A stretch of DNA of 46,767 nucleotides from Methanobacteriota archaeon (GTDB lineage Archaea; Halobacteriota; Bog-38; Methanoflorentales; Methanoflorentaceae), in NCBI GenBank assembly GCA_028679495.1, contig JAJRBK010000098.1, forward strand, positions 1-46,767, in the 5' to 3' direction. Positions 35,447 through 43,102 of the stretch are shown piece after piece. Positions within the stretch are counted from its first letter, which is position 1; every line of letters starts with the position of its first letter. The translations under genes and the position numbers were made by a program. The notes under the pieces are model-generated. The model had not been told where the DNA came from and did not search any database. It was given only the letters and a program-made list of their open reading frames with translations.

Positions 35447-37105
35447 TTATGACCACCGTCGTCTCGGATCTGTGGCAATATCAACAAGCGTTGCTTTTTC
35501 TGAGGCAAGTGCTTTTTGCATCGAACTTTTCAGTTCTCCTGGTTTTTCGACTTTGAAGCCTTCTCCACCACACGAGTTTGCGTATTCTGCAAAGTCAATT
35601 TTTTGTAGATTGGTGGCAAAGTGAGGGACGCCCGCTTCATCTTGCTCCGTCTCGATCATTGCGAGTTTAGCATTATCAAGCAAAATGACAGTTATGGGCA
35701 GGTCGTTAGCAACCGCAGTTACAAAGTCTCCCATAACCATCGTGAAACCGCCATCACCTGTCGTGCACACGACCTGTTTGTCTGGATATGTTAGCTGTGC
35801 AGCCAACGCCGCAGGTAATCCGAATCCCATTGATGCCACGTACCCTGAGATGAGGATGCGCTGATCCGTTGCAACAAAGTTACGTGCAAACCAAAGCGTA
35901 TTATCGCCGACGTCGTTAGCAATGATCGCATCAGAGTCAACCACCTGCTGTAAAACGTTCATCACTTGCGGTCCTCTGACTGGCGGCTTACCGGATGATA
36001 TTTCGTCCTGCTTCTTCTGTTCCCATTGTGCCTTAATATCTGAAACCTGAGCCAAGTACACGTCGTTCTGTTTTTCCACGAGCCTGTCATCGAGCACGGG
36101 CAACAACGTTCCAATGTCAGCGAGCAATCCCACGTGAATCGGGAACTTACGCCCGATGGTCATAGGATCCCGATCTATTTGCACTTGCTTTATGAACGAA
36201 GGGATCGAAGTGAGGTCTGAATATGAACTGCCTATTACCATAAGCAAATCGGCGCCATAAACGACTCTTTTTGCTGGATCGGTGCCAATACTACCCATTA
36301 CTCCTAAAGCTAACCGGTGATCTTCAGGTATGATGCCTTTCGCTTTGTAGGTCGTGGCTATGGGTGCACCGAGCTTTTCTGCAATTCTTAAGATAGCGTT
36401 TCTTTGATCCCGTGCTCCATAGCCTACAATTATCACAGGCTTTTTTGCTGCGTTTATTACATCCGCGGCAGTATTGATGAGCTCAGGACGTGGCAAGAAG
36501 TGCAGATCCGGAAGTCGGCCCTCTCTTGTTTTAGTTCGCATGTTCGCCGGGATAGGGAGCGCTTGGACGTTCGCAGGCACGCCTAAATGAGCAACTCCCT
36601 GTTCCACTATAGCATGTTTCATCGCTATAGTGAGAAGCTCTGTCACTTGTTCAGGTGAGTCGATCACTTGGTTGAAATCAGCGACTGCTTCAAACAAAGC
36701 GTGTTGGTCGATCTCCTGAAACGATCCTAAACCGAGGAATTGCAGGCCCACCTGCCCTGTGAGGGCCAAGACCGGTGCGTGATCCATCTTCGCATCATAC
36801 AGCCCCGTTACGAGGTTTGTCGCTCCAGGGCCTGCGATCGTGAGACACACCCCCATCTGACCCGTCAGCTTGGCATAAGCAGACGCCATAAAAGCCGCAA
36901 CTTCCTCGTGCCGCACAAGTATGAAACGTATAGTGTCGCTTCTTCGAATCGCGTCGACGATTTGGAGTGAGGTTTCACCCGGAATTCCATAGACTTGCTT
37001 TACGCCCCATTCTTTGAGCTGCTCGACTATCATATCGGCTACCAAGCGCTCCGGCTCGCTCTTTGCACTTTCATTAGAGGTCACAATAGCATTATCAGTC
37101 GTCAT
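35447..37105 (-). CDS. TPP-dependent pyruvate oxidase-like / acetolactate synthase superfamily enzyme
   Basis: Three-domain thiamine pyrophosphate enzyme of the POX/ALS group, 552 residues. N-terminal PYR domain: VYGIPGETSLQIVDAIRR, catalytic Glu in RHEEVAAFMA, TIAGPGATNLVTGLYDAKMDHAPVL. Central FAD/Rossmann-type domain: KPVIIVGYGARDQ. C-terminal PP domain: GDGGFTMVMGDF followed by LLDN, the TPP-Mg motif. Sequence is closer to pyruvate oxidase/PoxB than to IlvB, but the reaction is unproven. ATG 37105 was chosen (MTTDNAIV), preceded by GGGAG; an upstream ATG at 37198 would add 31 residues unlike the family. Confidence 0.85.
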   Translation of the reverse strand: MTTDNAIVTSNESAKSEPERLVADMIVEQLKEWGVKQVYGIPGETSLQIVDAIRRSDTIRFILVRHEEVAAFMASAYAKLTGQMGVCLTIAGPGATNLVTGLYDAKMDHAPVLALTGQVGLQFLGLGSFQEIDQHALFEAVADFNQVIDSPEQVTELLTIAMKHAIVEQGVAHLGVPANVQALPIPANMRTKTREGRLPDLHFLPRPELINTAADVINAAKKPVIIVGYGARDQRNAILRIAEKLGAPIATTYKAKGIIPEDHRLALGVMGSIGTDPAKRVVYGADLLMVIGSSYSDLTSIPSFIKQVQIDRDPMTIGRKFPIHVGLLADIGTLLPVLDDRLVEKQNDVYLAQVSDIKAQWEQKKQDEISSGKPPVRGPQVMNVLQQVVDSDAIIANDVGDNTLWFARNFVATDQRILISGYVASMGFGLPAALAAQLTYPDKQVVCTTGDGGFTMVMGDFVTAVANDLPITVILLDNAKLAMIETEQDEAGVPHFATNLQKIDFAEYANSCGGEGFKVEKPGELKSSMQKALASEKATLVDIATDPRRRWS

Positions 37106-37362
37106 AACGTGAACTCCCAGTGAGCGGATAGAGCACGCCAAAACGGTTAAATTGACCATTTTGAATCGAAAAATACCGTGCACGCTCGTTTTCTTCAAAA
37201 AGCTTTGTATACTTAAAGATTACACGCAAAAAAACCAGAAATTGGCTCTTTGCAGGAAAGCTTGAAGTGAACTTCGTGAGGGCTGCGTGTTGCTATGCCG
37301 TACGCGAGCGCCCACGAGCGATAGCCATGTTGTTATGTTCGCGGCGTCGGGTTATCGGAGCT

Positions 37363-38604
37363 CTAAAGTAACCTAGGGTACTTTACGCCAGATAACTCGC
37401 TTGCTTCGCGAGTCAGCGCTGCAAGGTCTTGCTGATCGAGGTCGTGAACATTGCTCTTGCCTACAGCGCGTGCAATGCCGGCAATCTCAGCTGTGGAGAC
37501 GGTTATAAAATGAGCAAGCTTCATTGCGCCCCGGTTAACGTCAAATCTTTGGATAAGGCTTGGATCTTGCGTCGTTGTTCCTGTCGGGCATTGATTAGTC
37601 TCACACATGCGATAATACTCGCAGGACATAGACCATAGAGCGGCTGTCGCTATGTACACGGCGTCTGCTCCGAGCGCAAGGCATTTAGCGAAGTCGCCAG
37701 AATTTCGTAGCCGACCTCCTGCTATAAGGGTTACCTTGTCTCTGAACCCCACTTCGGTGAGATACTTGTGCGCCCGAGGCAAGAAATTAATGAGTGGAAG
37801 TCCAGCATTATCTTTAATATAATTGGGAGGAGCGCCGCTCCCGCCGCCAAACCCATCGGTGACGATATAATCTGGCTCGGCGAAAATGATGATATCAAGG
37901 TCCTTTTCAACGTGACCACCTGTAAATTTGATCCCAATTGGTTTTCCTTCAGTTATCTCCCTCAGCCACTCGATCTTTTGCTTAAGGTCATCAGCGCTGT
38001 TGATATCCATGTGCCGCGCGGGACTGCGTGCGTCAGTACCGGGCGGAATGCCTCGCGCTTTTGCGATAGACTCAGTCACCTTGCTGGCAGGCACGAGACT
38101 CCCGGTGGCTGGGTACGCTGACTGGCTCACGCGAAACTCAATTGAATCTGCCTGCTTTAATCGCTCTTCCCAGATGCCAAATCGGCCTGTTGAATATTGA
38201 AGGGTTAGATACTTGGCCGCTTCTCGCTCCTCATCGAGCATACCGCCTTCTCCGGTATTTGATATAGTACCAGCCATCGTCGACGCTTTTGCAAGCGCAA
38301 TTTTTTGTTCCTTGTTTAAAGCCCCAAAACTCATAGCGGATATCATAATGGGCGTCTCAAGTTCTATAGGACTTTTTGTGCGATCTCCAAGCACTGTTCT
38401 GGTGTTTACCACCTCTTCGGCTGTTAGTGGGAAGGTGTACAATTGTGCAGGAAGAAAGTTAAGCATGTCAAGACTCGCAGGAATATGTTTGAGCGATCCC
38501 ATGCCCTCATGCAGTGACTTGTTTAGCGTCGCTGCCTTTTTGACATCAATGATTTTCTTATAATCGAGCGGATGGGCATATTCATAATACGAAATTTCGC
38601 GCAT
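37363..38604 (-). CDS. FMN-binding glutamate synthase domain protein (archaeal GOGAT-like)
   Basis: Stand-alone glutamate synthase central/FMN domain, 413 residues. The FMN barrel includes PIMISAMSFGALNKEQKIALAKAS, NTGEGGML, DINSADDLKQKIEWLR and DGFGGGSGAPPNYI. A 3Fe-4S motif of the GltB type is visible as CEYYRMCETNQCPTG (Cys-X5-Cys-X4-Cys). There is no glutaminase domain and no GltD-like partner next to it. ATG 38604 (MREISYYEYAH) preferred over ATG 38625. It lies upstream of the TPP enzyme with about 260 bases between. Confidence 0.87.
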   Translation of the reverse strand: MREISYYEYAHPLDYKKIIDVKKAATLNKSLHEGMGSLKHIPASLDMLNFLPAQLYTFPLTAEEVVNTRTVLGDRTKSPIELETPIMISAMSFGALNKEQKIALAKASTMAGTISNTGEGGMLDEEREAAKYLTLQYSTGRFGIWEERLKQADSIEFRVSQSAYPATGSLVPASKVTESIAKARGIPPGTDARSPARHMDINSADDLKQKIEWLREITEGKPIGIKFTGGHVEKDLDIIIFAEPDYIVTDGFGGGSGAPPNYIKDNAGLPLINFLPRAHKYLTEVGFRDKVTLIAGGRLRNSGDFAKCLALGADAVYIATAALWSMSCEYYRMCETNQCPTGTTTQDPSLIQRFDVNRGAMKLAHFITVSTAEIAGIARAVGKSNVHDLDQQDLAALTREASELSGVKYPRLL

Positions 38605-38748
38605 GGCAACGCTCCATAGTTTCAATTAGAATATCTCAGCATCAACGACGTACTTATTCGTTTCTAAAGCGACAAGGTAAAGACTGACGAACGTGTAATA
38701 ACCTCAACTTCATAGCCTATAGCAATCGTATTCCACTGTGCGCTGTTT

Positions 38749-39162
38749 ATGACTATCACAAGACAAAAAAGGCTTTCTGAAAGCAGGAGATATCTCACGA
38801 AGCTTTTAGTCGTCGCTTCGATGATTAAACATAACATACCGACTGATATAATCGATATCGGGCCTACAAGTCAAAGTGAACGTGAGGAGGCAGAAAACCT
38901 TGCCAAGCATGGCTCGGTACACATTCCGGAGTTGCTCGTAAATATTCATAATCTTGCTCATTTTGACAAGTATGTTGCCGGTTGGTCTCGCTTGTCTATA
39001 GAGACAGGTATCTTAGAGATCGTGAGAGTGGGCGAAGGGAATAGCATAGTTGTTGGTTTGCCAAATGACCGAGAAATTACGTGCGTTGTGCTCGAGAGCG
39101 AGGTGGCGAATCAGTTCCAGAGGCTACAACGAGCTAATTCACCGTCGCATTTTGGCGGATGA
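38749..39162 (+). CDS. Hypothetical protein, unrecognised
   Basis: A 137-residue soluble-looking protein I cannot place. A basic N-terminal helix (QKRLSESRRYLTKLLVVASMI) is followed by an acidic linker, helices with HIPELLVNIHNLAHFDKYVAGW, and a strand-rich C-terminus (TGILEIVRVGEGNSIVVGLP, REITCVVLESEV). It has no signal peptide or cysteine motif. It is divergent from the glutamate synthase gene. Confidence 0.6.
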   Translation: MTITRQKRLSESRRYLTKLLVVASMIKHNIPTDIIDIGPTSQSEREEAENLAKHGSVHIPELLVNIHNLAHFDKYVAGWSRLSIETGILEIVRVGEGNSIVVGLPNDREITCVVLESEVANQFQRLQRANSPSHFGG

Positions 39163-39184
39163 CCTAATCGCTAAGCTGGTGAAA

Positions 39185-39199
39185 GATGTATATATTAAA
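39185..39199 (+). promoter_or_regulatory. TATA box of the lipoprotein gene
   Basis: GATGTATATATTAAA is a strong TATA element about 60 bases upstream of the lipoprotein start at 39256. Confidence 0.55.
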
Positions 39200-39255
39200 A
39201 TGAGCTAAGACCACGCAACAGAGTTATCTTGTGCGTGCTTGAGGTATCGATAGAG

Positions 39256-39699
39256 ATGAAACTGATTAGCCTTGCGCTTTGTTTCTCATTGCTGTGCTGC
39301 TGCTCGGTCGCAGGGTGTCTGAGTGCAGCGCCTGACCAGACGACAAATAGCGACCAGAAGTCAGGCCTGCAAGATTCACAGGTTTCCATAGGTATAACAT
39401 CAACGGCGCTCGGGGAACCAGCATCGATACGTGCGACTGTAAGCGACGGTAACGGCCGGCCTCTTGATGGCAAGATCATTGAATGGTTTCTCGACGGCAA
39501 GTCGCTGGGGAAAAGTCAATCAAGAAACGGCGCGACTATGCTGAACCTAACGAGCGAATATATCGAGAACTTAGGTACCAGAACGCATCAACTACAGGTG
39601 AATTTCTACGGGGATGCAAGCTACAAGAGCAGCACAGCAACTTCGTTTCTGCTAATCACTGCCACCGGCATCCCGGTCGCCGAAGATCTTATCGTTTGA
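39256..39699 (+). CDS. Secreted lipoprotein with Ig-like beta domain
   Basis: A 147-residue exported protein. The N-terminus MKLISLALCFSLLCCCSV is a signal sequence ending in a lipobox-like SVAGC, so the mature protein would be lipid-anchored outside the membrane. After a polar linker comes one Ig-like domain (about residues 45-140): SVGITSTALGEPASIRATVSD is the pattern of strands, then GKIIEWFLDGKSLG and HQLQVNFYGDASYKSSTA, like bacterial Big or PKD-related repeats. ATG 39256 is preferred over ATG 39229 because it starts the signal peptide. Binding target unknown. Confidence 0.72.
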   Translation: MKLISLALCFSLLCCCSVAGCLSAAPDQTTNSDQKSGLQDSQVSIGITSTALGEPASIRATVSDGNGRPLDGKIIEWFLDGKSLGKSQSRNGATMLNLTSEYIENLGTRTHQLQVNFYGDASYKSSTATSFLLITATGIPVAEDLIV

Positions 39700-39821
39700 C
39701 TCTGGGAGCACTTTTGAGTCCATATAAACTTGACAACGCTTTACGTGAAGTGTAATCTTGCTCCAAACCCGCGCTGTCGATGCAGTGACGCTTAAAGCAT
39801 AACAGCTATACGCGTGCAGCC

Positions 39822-39868
39822 AACGAGACCTCTAGCCTCGGTCTAGGCTATTCGAGTTTCGTCTCGTT
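39822..39868. terminator. Nested inverted repeats (possible bidirectional terminator or structured RNA)
   Basis: Outer arms AACGAGAC (39822-39829) and GTCTCGTT (39861-39868) are perfect 8-bp complements and enclose TAGCCT-N6-AGGCTA (39833-39850). An alternative pairing AGACC (39826-39830) with GGTCT (39840-39844) competes with both. It lies between the convergent ends of the lipoprotein gene and the 45-aa ORF, overlapping the end of the latter. Confidence 0.45.
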
Positions 39869-39985
39869 AACGTAGCGAGAGAAATGTGGATTCTTAAGGT
39901 CTATTAAATCCAAAAAACTCTCGAAATTGTCTTCGGATTCAAGTCCAAAGAGCTCGGTCTCAAAGGTCGATGCTTGGCAGTTCAT
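39848..39985 (-). CDS. Probable 45-aa acidic small protein
   Basis: ATG 39985 opens a frame reading MNCQASTFETELFGLE, then NFESFLDLIDLKNPHFSRYV, ending KLE. It is acidic, amphipathic and free of low complexity. A TATA-like AGCTTTAAATAAG is centred about 28 bases upstream, placing the transcript start close to the ATG, as in leaderless archaeal mRNA. It fills a 408-base gap otherwise without genes (39700-40107). No family recognised. Confidence 0.45.
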   Translation of the reverse strand: MNCQASTFETELFGLESEDNFESFLDLIDLKNPHFSRYVNETKLE

Positions 39986-40005
39986 TTCTTGTAAAAGGAT
40001 GGCAG

Positions 40006-40019
40006 ATCTTATTTAAAGC
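40006..40019. promoter_or_regulatory. Self-complementary TTTAAA TATA-like element, possibly bidirectional
   Basis: ATCTTATTTAAAGC reads as a TATA-like box on both strands. On the minus strand it fits the 45-aa ORF at 39985, on the plus strand it lies about 95 bases before the gene at 40108. Confidence 0.4.
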
Positions 40020-40107
40020 TTTTCTTTTGTGCAAAAATGGAAGCATGTGGTCTGCAGACACACGGACAAATGGCACGAAAAAGCCAGCCTTTTCGACTTT
40101 ACAATAG

Positions 40108-40494
40108 ATGCCGCTCAAACGCTTGGTGACAGGAAAAGTAACGAGTACTGTTCGTATTCCGTTGGAGAAGATTATATACGAAGTGTACCAAGGATTGTTA
40201 ATGAATCCTGAAATTGACATCAACCAACTAGTTGATGAGTTTTTAAGACTTGAGAGATACGTGGAAGAGTCAAAGCTCTATGAGAGCATCGTTGCTGCGC
40301 CCTCGATATCGGCTGATGAGCTGCTATTAGAGCAAGACTGGCAGCGATTTGTAACATACAAATTTAATAAAGCGGGCATAGATCAGGGATTGCAAGACGC
40401 AATGCGTGACGGGTTTATCTTAATTTTAGAAAAGCTTACGGAGCTAGCGCAGGAAGCTGCCGCACCGCCTAACGGATTTGGCAGAAGTCAATAA
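40108..40494 (+). CDS. Hypothetical helical protein, unrecognised
   Basis: A 128-residue protein, mostly helical and acidic after a basic N-terminus (MPLKRLVTGKVTSTVRIPLEKI). Helical segments include INQLVDEFLRLERYVEE, ADELLLEQDWQRFVTYKF and DGFILILEKLTELAQEAA. No signal peptide or cysteines. An internal ATG at 40201 could start a shorter form. Placed upstream of another unknown gene and the ammonium transporter operon. Confidence 0.55.
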   Translation: MPLKRLVTGKVTSTVRIPLEKIIYEVYQGLLMNPEIDINQLVDEFLRLERYVEESKLYESIVAAPSISADELLLEQDWQRFVTYKFNKAGIDQGLQDAMRDGFILILEKLTELAQEAAAPPNGFGRSQ

Positions 40495-40643
40495 GCAGCT
40501 CCAGTTTATCTCATCAGCGAGAATCGCGCGCTAACGGCCTGTTATTTGATGACTAGGCTTGTCACAGCCCGCGATATCCTGTATTTTTCGGCCCTTTTTC
40601 TGCACTACTCTGGGCTTAGAATTATGTATATGTTGAAGGGTAT

Positions 40644-40668
40644 GTCTAAATACTGATTAAACTTAGAC
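40644..40668. promoter_or_regulatory. GTCTAA-N13-TTAGAC inverted repeat upstream of the 40681 gene
   Basis: A perfect 6-bp inverted repeat beginning just after a TATA-like TTATGTATATG (about 40621-40632) and ending 12 bases before the ATG. Its position across the likely transcription start fits a repressor site; the regulator is unknown. Confidence 0.4.
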
Positions 40669-40680
40669 CGAGGCAACCTA

Positions 40681-41043
40681 ATGAAACTTGAAACACTACA
40701 GCAGCTTTTTCGAGCTGTGCTTGTAGATATGCAGGACGAGCTTAGGAGCTACTCGAAGCTCCTGTGTTTGGAACACGGGTACGAGGTCGACGATCTTAAT
40801 TTTACGATGGAAAGCGAAACGCTTTTTCCAGCCGTCGACGTTTCTTTAACGCCCGCGTTGTATTACGAACGTGAAGAGCTAGCACGCTTCAAAGAGCTTG
40901 TGGAAGAGGACTTGAATAACATTGTTTTTGATTATGCGTTCAACCGACAGCATCATGCACAAGCAGACGAACATCTTTCGGTTGAGCGCACAGCGTTTGT
41001 TAGTCAGAACATTAAACACTTGTTAACTGCGTCGCAAAATTGA
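40681..41043 (+). CDS. Hypothetical helical protein, unrecognised
   Basis: A 120-residue acidic, helical protein: KLETLQQLFRAVLVDMQDELRSYSKLLCLEHGYEV, a short strand region around TLFPAVDVSLTPALYYER, then EELARFKELVEEDLNNIVFDYAFNRQ and a His-rich turn. There is no membrane segment. A TATA-like element and an inverted repeat precede it, suggesting its own regulated promoter. It is not visibly related to the gene at 40108. Confidence 0.6.
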   Translation: MKLETLQQLFRAVLVDMQDELRSYSKLLCLEHGYEVDDLNFTMESETLFPAVDVSLTPALYYEREELARFKELVEEDLNNIVFDYAFNRQHHAQADEHLSVERTAFVSQNIKHLLTASQN

Positions 41044-41150
41044 TCCGTTGAGCCAGTAACGTAATGACTCAGCTTTAGTATTAAGAGTGGCGCGGGAGTC
41101 TGACGCTGGGGTCTCTCATTTGAGCTAGAGCGACCGTTAATCAAAATCTT

Positions 41151-41160
41151 TTTATATAAA
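41151..41160 (+). promoter_or_regulatory. TATA box of amtB-glnK
   Basis: TTTATATAAA is a near-ideal archaeal TATA box, 91 bases upstream of the amtB ATG. Confidence 0.65.
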
Positions 41161-41178
41161 TCCAGTTAACACAGAAAC

Positions 41179-41199
41179 GGAAGTAGGTTTCCTACTTCC
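41179..41199. promoter_or_regulatory. NrpR-type operator of amtB-glnK
   Basis: GGAAGTAGG-N3-CCTACTTCC is a perfect 9-bp inverted repeat. Within it 41179-41192 reads GGAA-N6-TTCC, the operator form known for the 2-oxoglutarate-sensing repressor NrpR in Methanococcus. It starts about 24 bases past the TATA centre, across the likely transcription start, where binding would block initiation. Confidence 0.65.
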
Positions 41200-41250
41200 T
41201 TCTTATGTACATTACCATCATAATATGCCGTGTAACTCTGGGAGGACTCT

Positions 41251-42471
41251 ATGGTTGATGCCGCTCTAAATTCTGGTGATACCGCTTGGATGCTTATATC
41301 AACAGCCCTTGTGATGTTGATGACCGTGCCTGGGTTAGCCCTCTTCTATGCTGGCCTAGTAAAGAGAGAAAACGTCTTAAACACATTGTTCTTGTCGTTT
41401 TCTGCTTATGCCGTTGCAAGTATTATATGGTTTATTTATGGCTATCCTTTGGTATTTGGAGCTGATTTCCACGGTGTCATCGGCGTGCCAAGTGACGTAT
41501 TCTTTTACAACGTACTCGAATCACAAGCACTCTACGGTTCCATCCCAACGAGCGTCTTTGCGATGTATCAGTTGACGTTTGCTGCTATCACCGTCGCTCT
41601 TATATCGGGAGCGCTTATTGGACGCCTTAAGTTTGGTGCCTGGATGTTGTTTATACCACTGTGGCTAACCTTCGTCTATCTCCCCGTCGCCCACTGGGTC
41701 TGGGGCGGCGGCTGGCTTTCCCAGCTAGGCGCTCTTGATTTTGCCGGTGGAACTGTCGTTCACATTAACAGCGGCGTTGCAGCTCTCGCTCTCGTGCTGT
41801 TACTCAAGGGTCGCCGGGACAGAAGCTTACTCCCCCATCAACTTGGTTATACCATAATTGGAGCTGGGTTGCTATGGTTTGGATGGTTCGGCTTTAACGC
41901 TGGGTCGGCGCTTACCGCAGGGCAGCTCGCTACCTCTGCATTTATAGTCACGAACATATCTGCGGCATCAGCTATGCTCTCTTGGATGCTCATTGAATAC
42001 CTTCGATTTGGCAAAGCAACGATGTTAGGGGCCGCTTCAGGCATCATTGCTGGATTAGTTGCCATTACGCCGGCAGCTGGTTTCGTAAACGTCCCAAGCG
42101 CCATCATAATCGGAGTTTTCACCTCATTTGTATCCTACGCGGCAATTTCTTATATCAAGCCACGACTCGGCTACGATGATGCCCTTGACGTGTTCGGCAT
42201 TCATGGTCTCTCAGGGATCTGGGGAGCTTTGGCAACTGGCATATTTGCAAGCCCCTTCATAAATGCGGCTGCAACAGGGCTTGTATATGGTAATCCAGCA
42301 CAGCTTGGCATCCAAGTTCTTGCCGTAGGGGCAACGTTTGCCTATTCGTTTATAGCGACACTCATCATTGGCAAAGTGATAGACGCGACGATCGGGCTTC
42401 GTGTCACGGCTGATGACGAAATTCAAGGACTCGACCAAGCGATACATGACGAAGCTGCCTACCACGTTTAA
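41251..42471 (+). CDS. amtB: Ammonium transporter
   Basis: Trimeric ammonium channel of the Amt family, 406 residues with about 11 transmembrane helices. The first helix carries ALFYAGLVKRENVL. The twin pore histidines are in GGTVVHINSGVAALAL and DVFGIHGLSGIWG, and the signature region LLWFGWFGFNAGSAL is present. GGGAGGA just before the ATG is the ribosome binding site. It forms an operon with glnK, which gates it. Confidence 0.96.
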   Translation: MVDAALNSGDTAWMLISTALVMLMTVPGLALFYAGLVKRENVLNTLFLSFSAYAVASIIWFIYGYPLVFGADFHGVIGVPSDVFFYNVLESQALYGSIPTSVFAMYQLTFAAITVALISGALIGRLKFGAWMLFIPLWLTFVYLPVAHWVWGGGWLSQLGALDFAGGTVVHINSGVAALALVLLLKGRRDRSLLPHQLGYTIIGAGLLWFGWFGFNAGSALTAGQLATSAFIVTNISAASAMLSWMLIEYLRFGKATMLGAASGIIAGLVAITPAAGFVNVPSAIIIGVFTSFVSYAAISYIKPRLGYDDALDVFGIHGLSGIWGALATGIFASPFINAAATGLVYGNPAQLGIQVLAVGATFAYSFIATLIIGKVIDATIGLRVTADDEIQGLDQAIHDEAAYHV

Positions 42472-42505
42472 TCAGAGCTGACGGTGTTTAGGAGGAGAGA
42501 GAAAA

Positions 42506-42844
42506 ATGAAAAAAATAGTGGCAATAATTAGGCCAAACAAGCTTAATGTCGTAAAAGACGCATTAGACGATATAGGCTGTCCAGGCTTGACAGTGACAGA
42601 AGTGAAAGGACGCGGAAGACAAAAAGGAATTACGGAGATTTACCGAGGGCGCGAGTACCAGATCGACCTGTTGCCCAAAATTGAGCTGATGATGATCGTA
42701 GCCGATAATGACGTTGAGAAAGTTGTTGACACTATAGCGCACAGCGCACGCACCGGGAAGATCGGGGACGGAAAAATCTTCATTACACCGGTAGAGGGCG
42801 TGGTCAGGATTCGCACGAGCGAGCGTGGAGACGACGCGCGTTAA
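42506..42844 (+). CDS. glnK: Nitrogen regulatory PII protein GlnK
   Basis: Trimeric signal protein that senses ATP/ADP and 2-oxoglutarate and closes AmtB when nitrogen is ample. 112 residues starting MKKIVAIIRPNKLNVVKDAL. The T-loop GRGRQKGITEIYRGREYQIDLLPKIE contains Tyr51, and the C-terminal GKIFITPVEGVVRIRTSERG is canonical. It lies 34 bases after amtB with a strong AGGAGAG site. Confidence 0.96.
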   Translation: MKKIVAIIRPNKLNVVKDALDDIGCPGLTVTEVKGRGRQKGITEIYRGREYQIDLLPKIELMMIVADNDVEKVVDTIAHSARTGKIGDGKIFITPVEGVVRIRTSERGDDAR

Positions 42845-43033
42845 ATACACGAATAAGTATCCGCTGCCGGAGCACGTAATGACGTGTATAAAAGGTGATG
42901 GGATGATGTGTGGTTTGTGCGTGAAGATACGTGCGCTGACCAATAATGTGGATGCAAGCGCGCGCTGTTCGACTACTTGTAGGGCATTGCACGGGAGTCA
43001 GCCCGCTTTTCGCTCAGCATCCACCTTAGGAAT

Positions 43034-43042
43034 CTTTATATC
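43034..43042 (+). promoter_or_regulatory. TATA box of glnA
   Basis: CTTTATATC lies 69 bases upstream of the glnA ATG. Confidence 0.6.
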
Positions 43043-43058
43043 CGATTAGTCTCTAAGC

Positions 43059-43072
43059 GGAATTGAATTTCC
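43059..43072. promoter_or_regulatory. NrpR-type operator of glnA
   Basis: GGAATTGAATTTCC is GGAA-N6-TTCC, the same form as in the amtB operator, at the same distance past the TATA box (about 21 bases). It shares TTTCCTACT with the amtB site. Confidence 0.62.
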
Positions 43073-43102
43073 TACTAAGCGAAAGCTAACAGGGGATCTG
43101 AC

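Noticed and set aside
42825..43049. 74-aa plus-strand frame between glnK and glnA with several cysteines (TCIKGDGMMCGLC)
   Set aside because: It overlaps the end of glnK and runs through the glnA TATA box; no ribosome binding site or family pattern. Probably chance.
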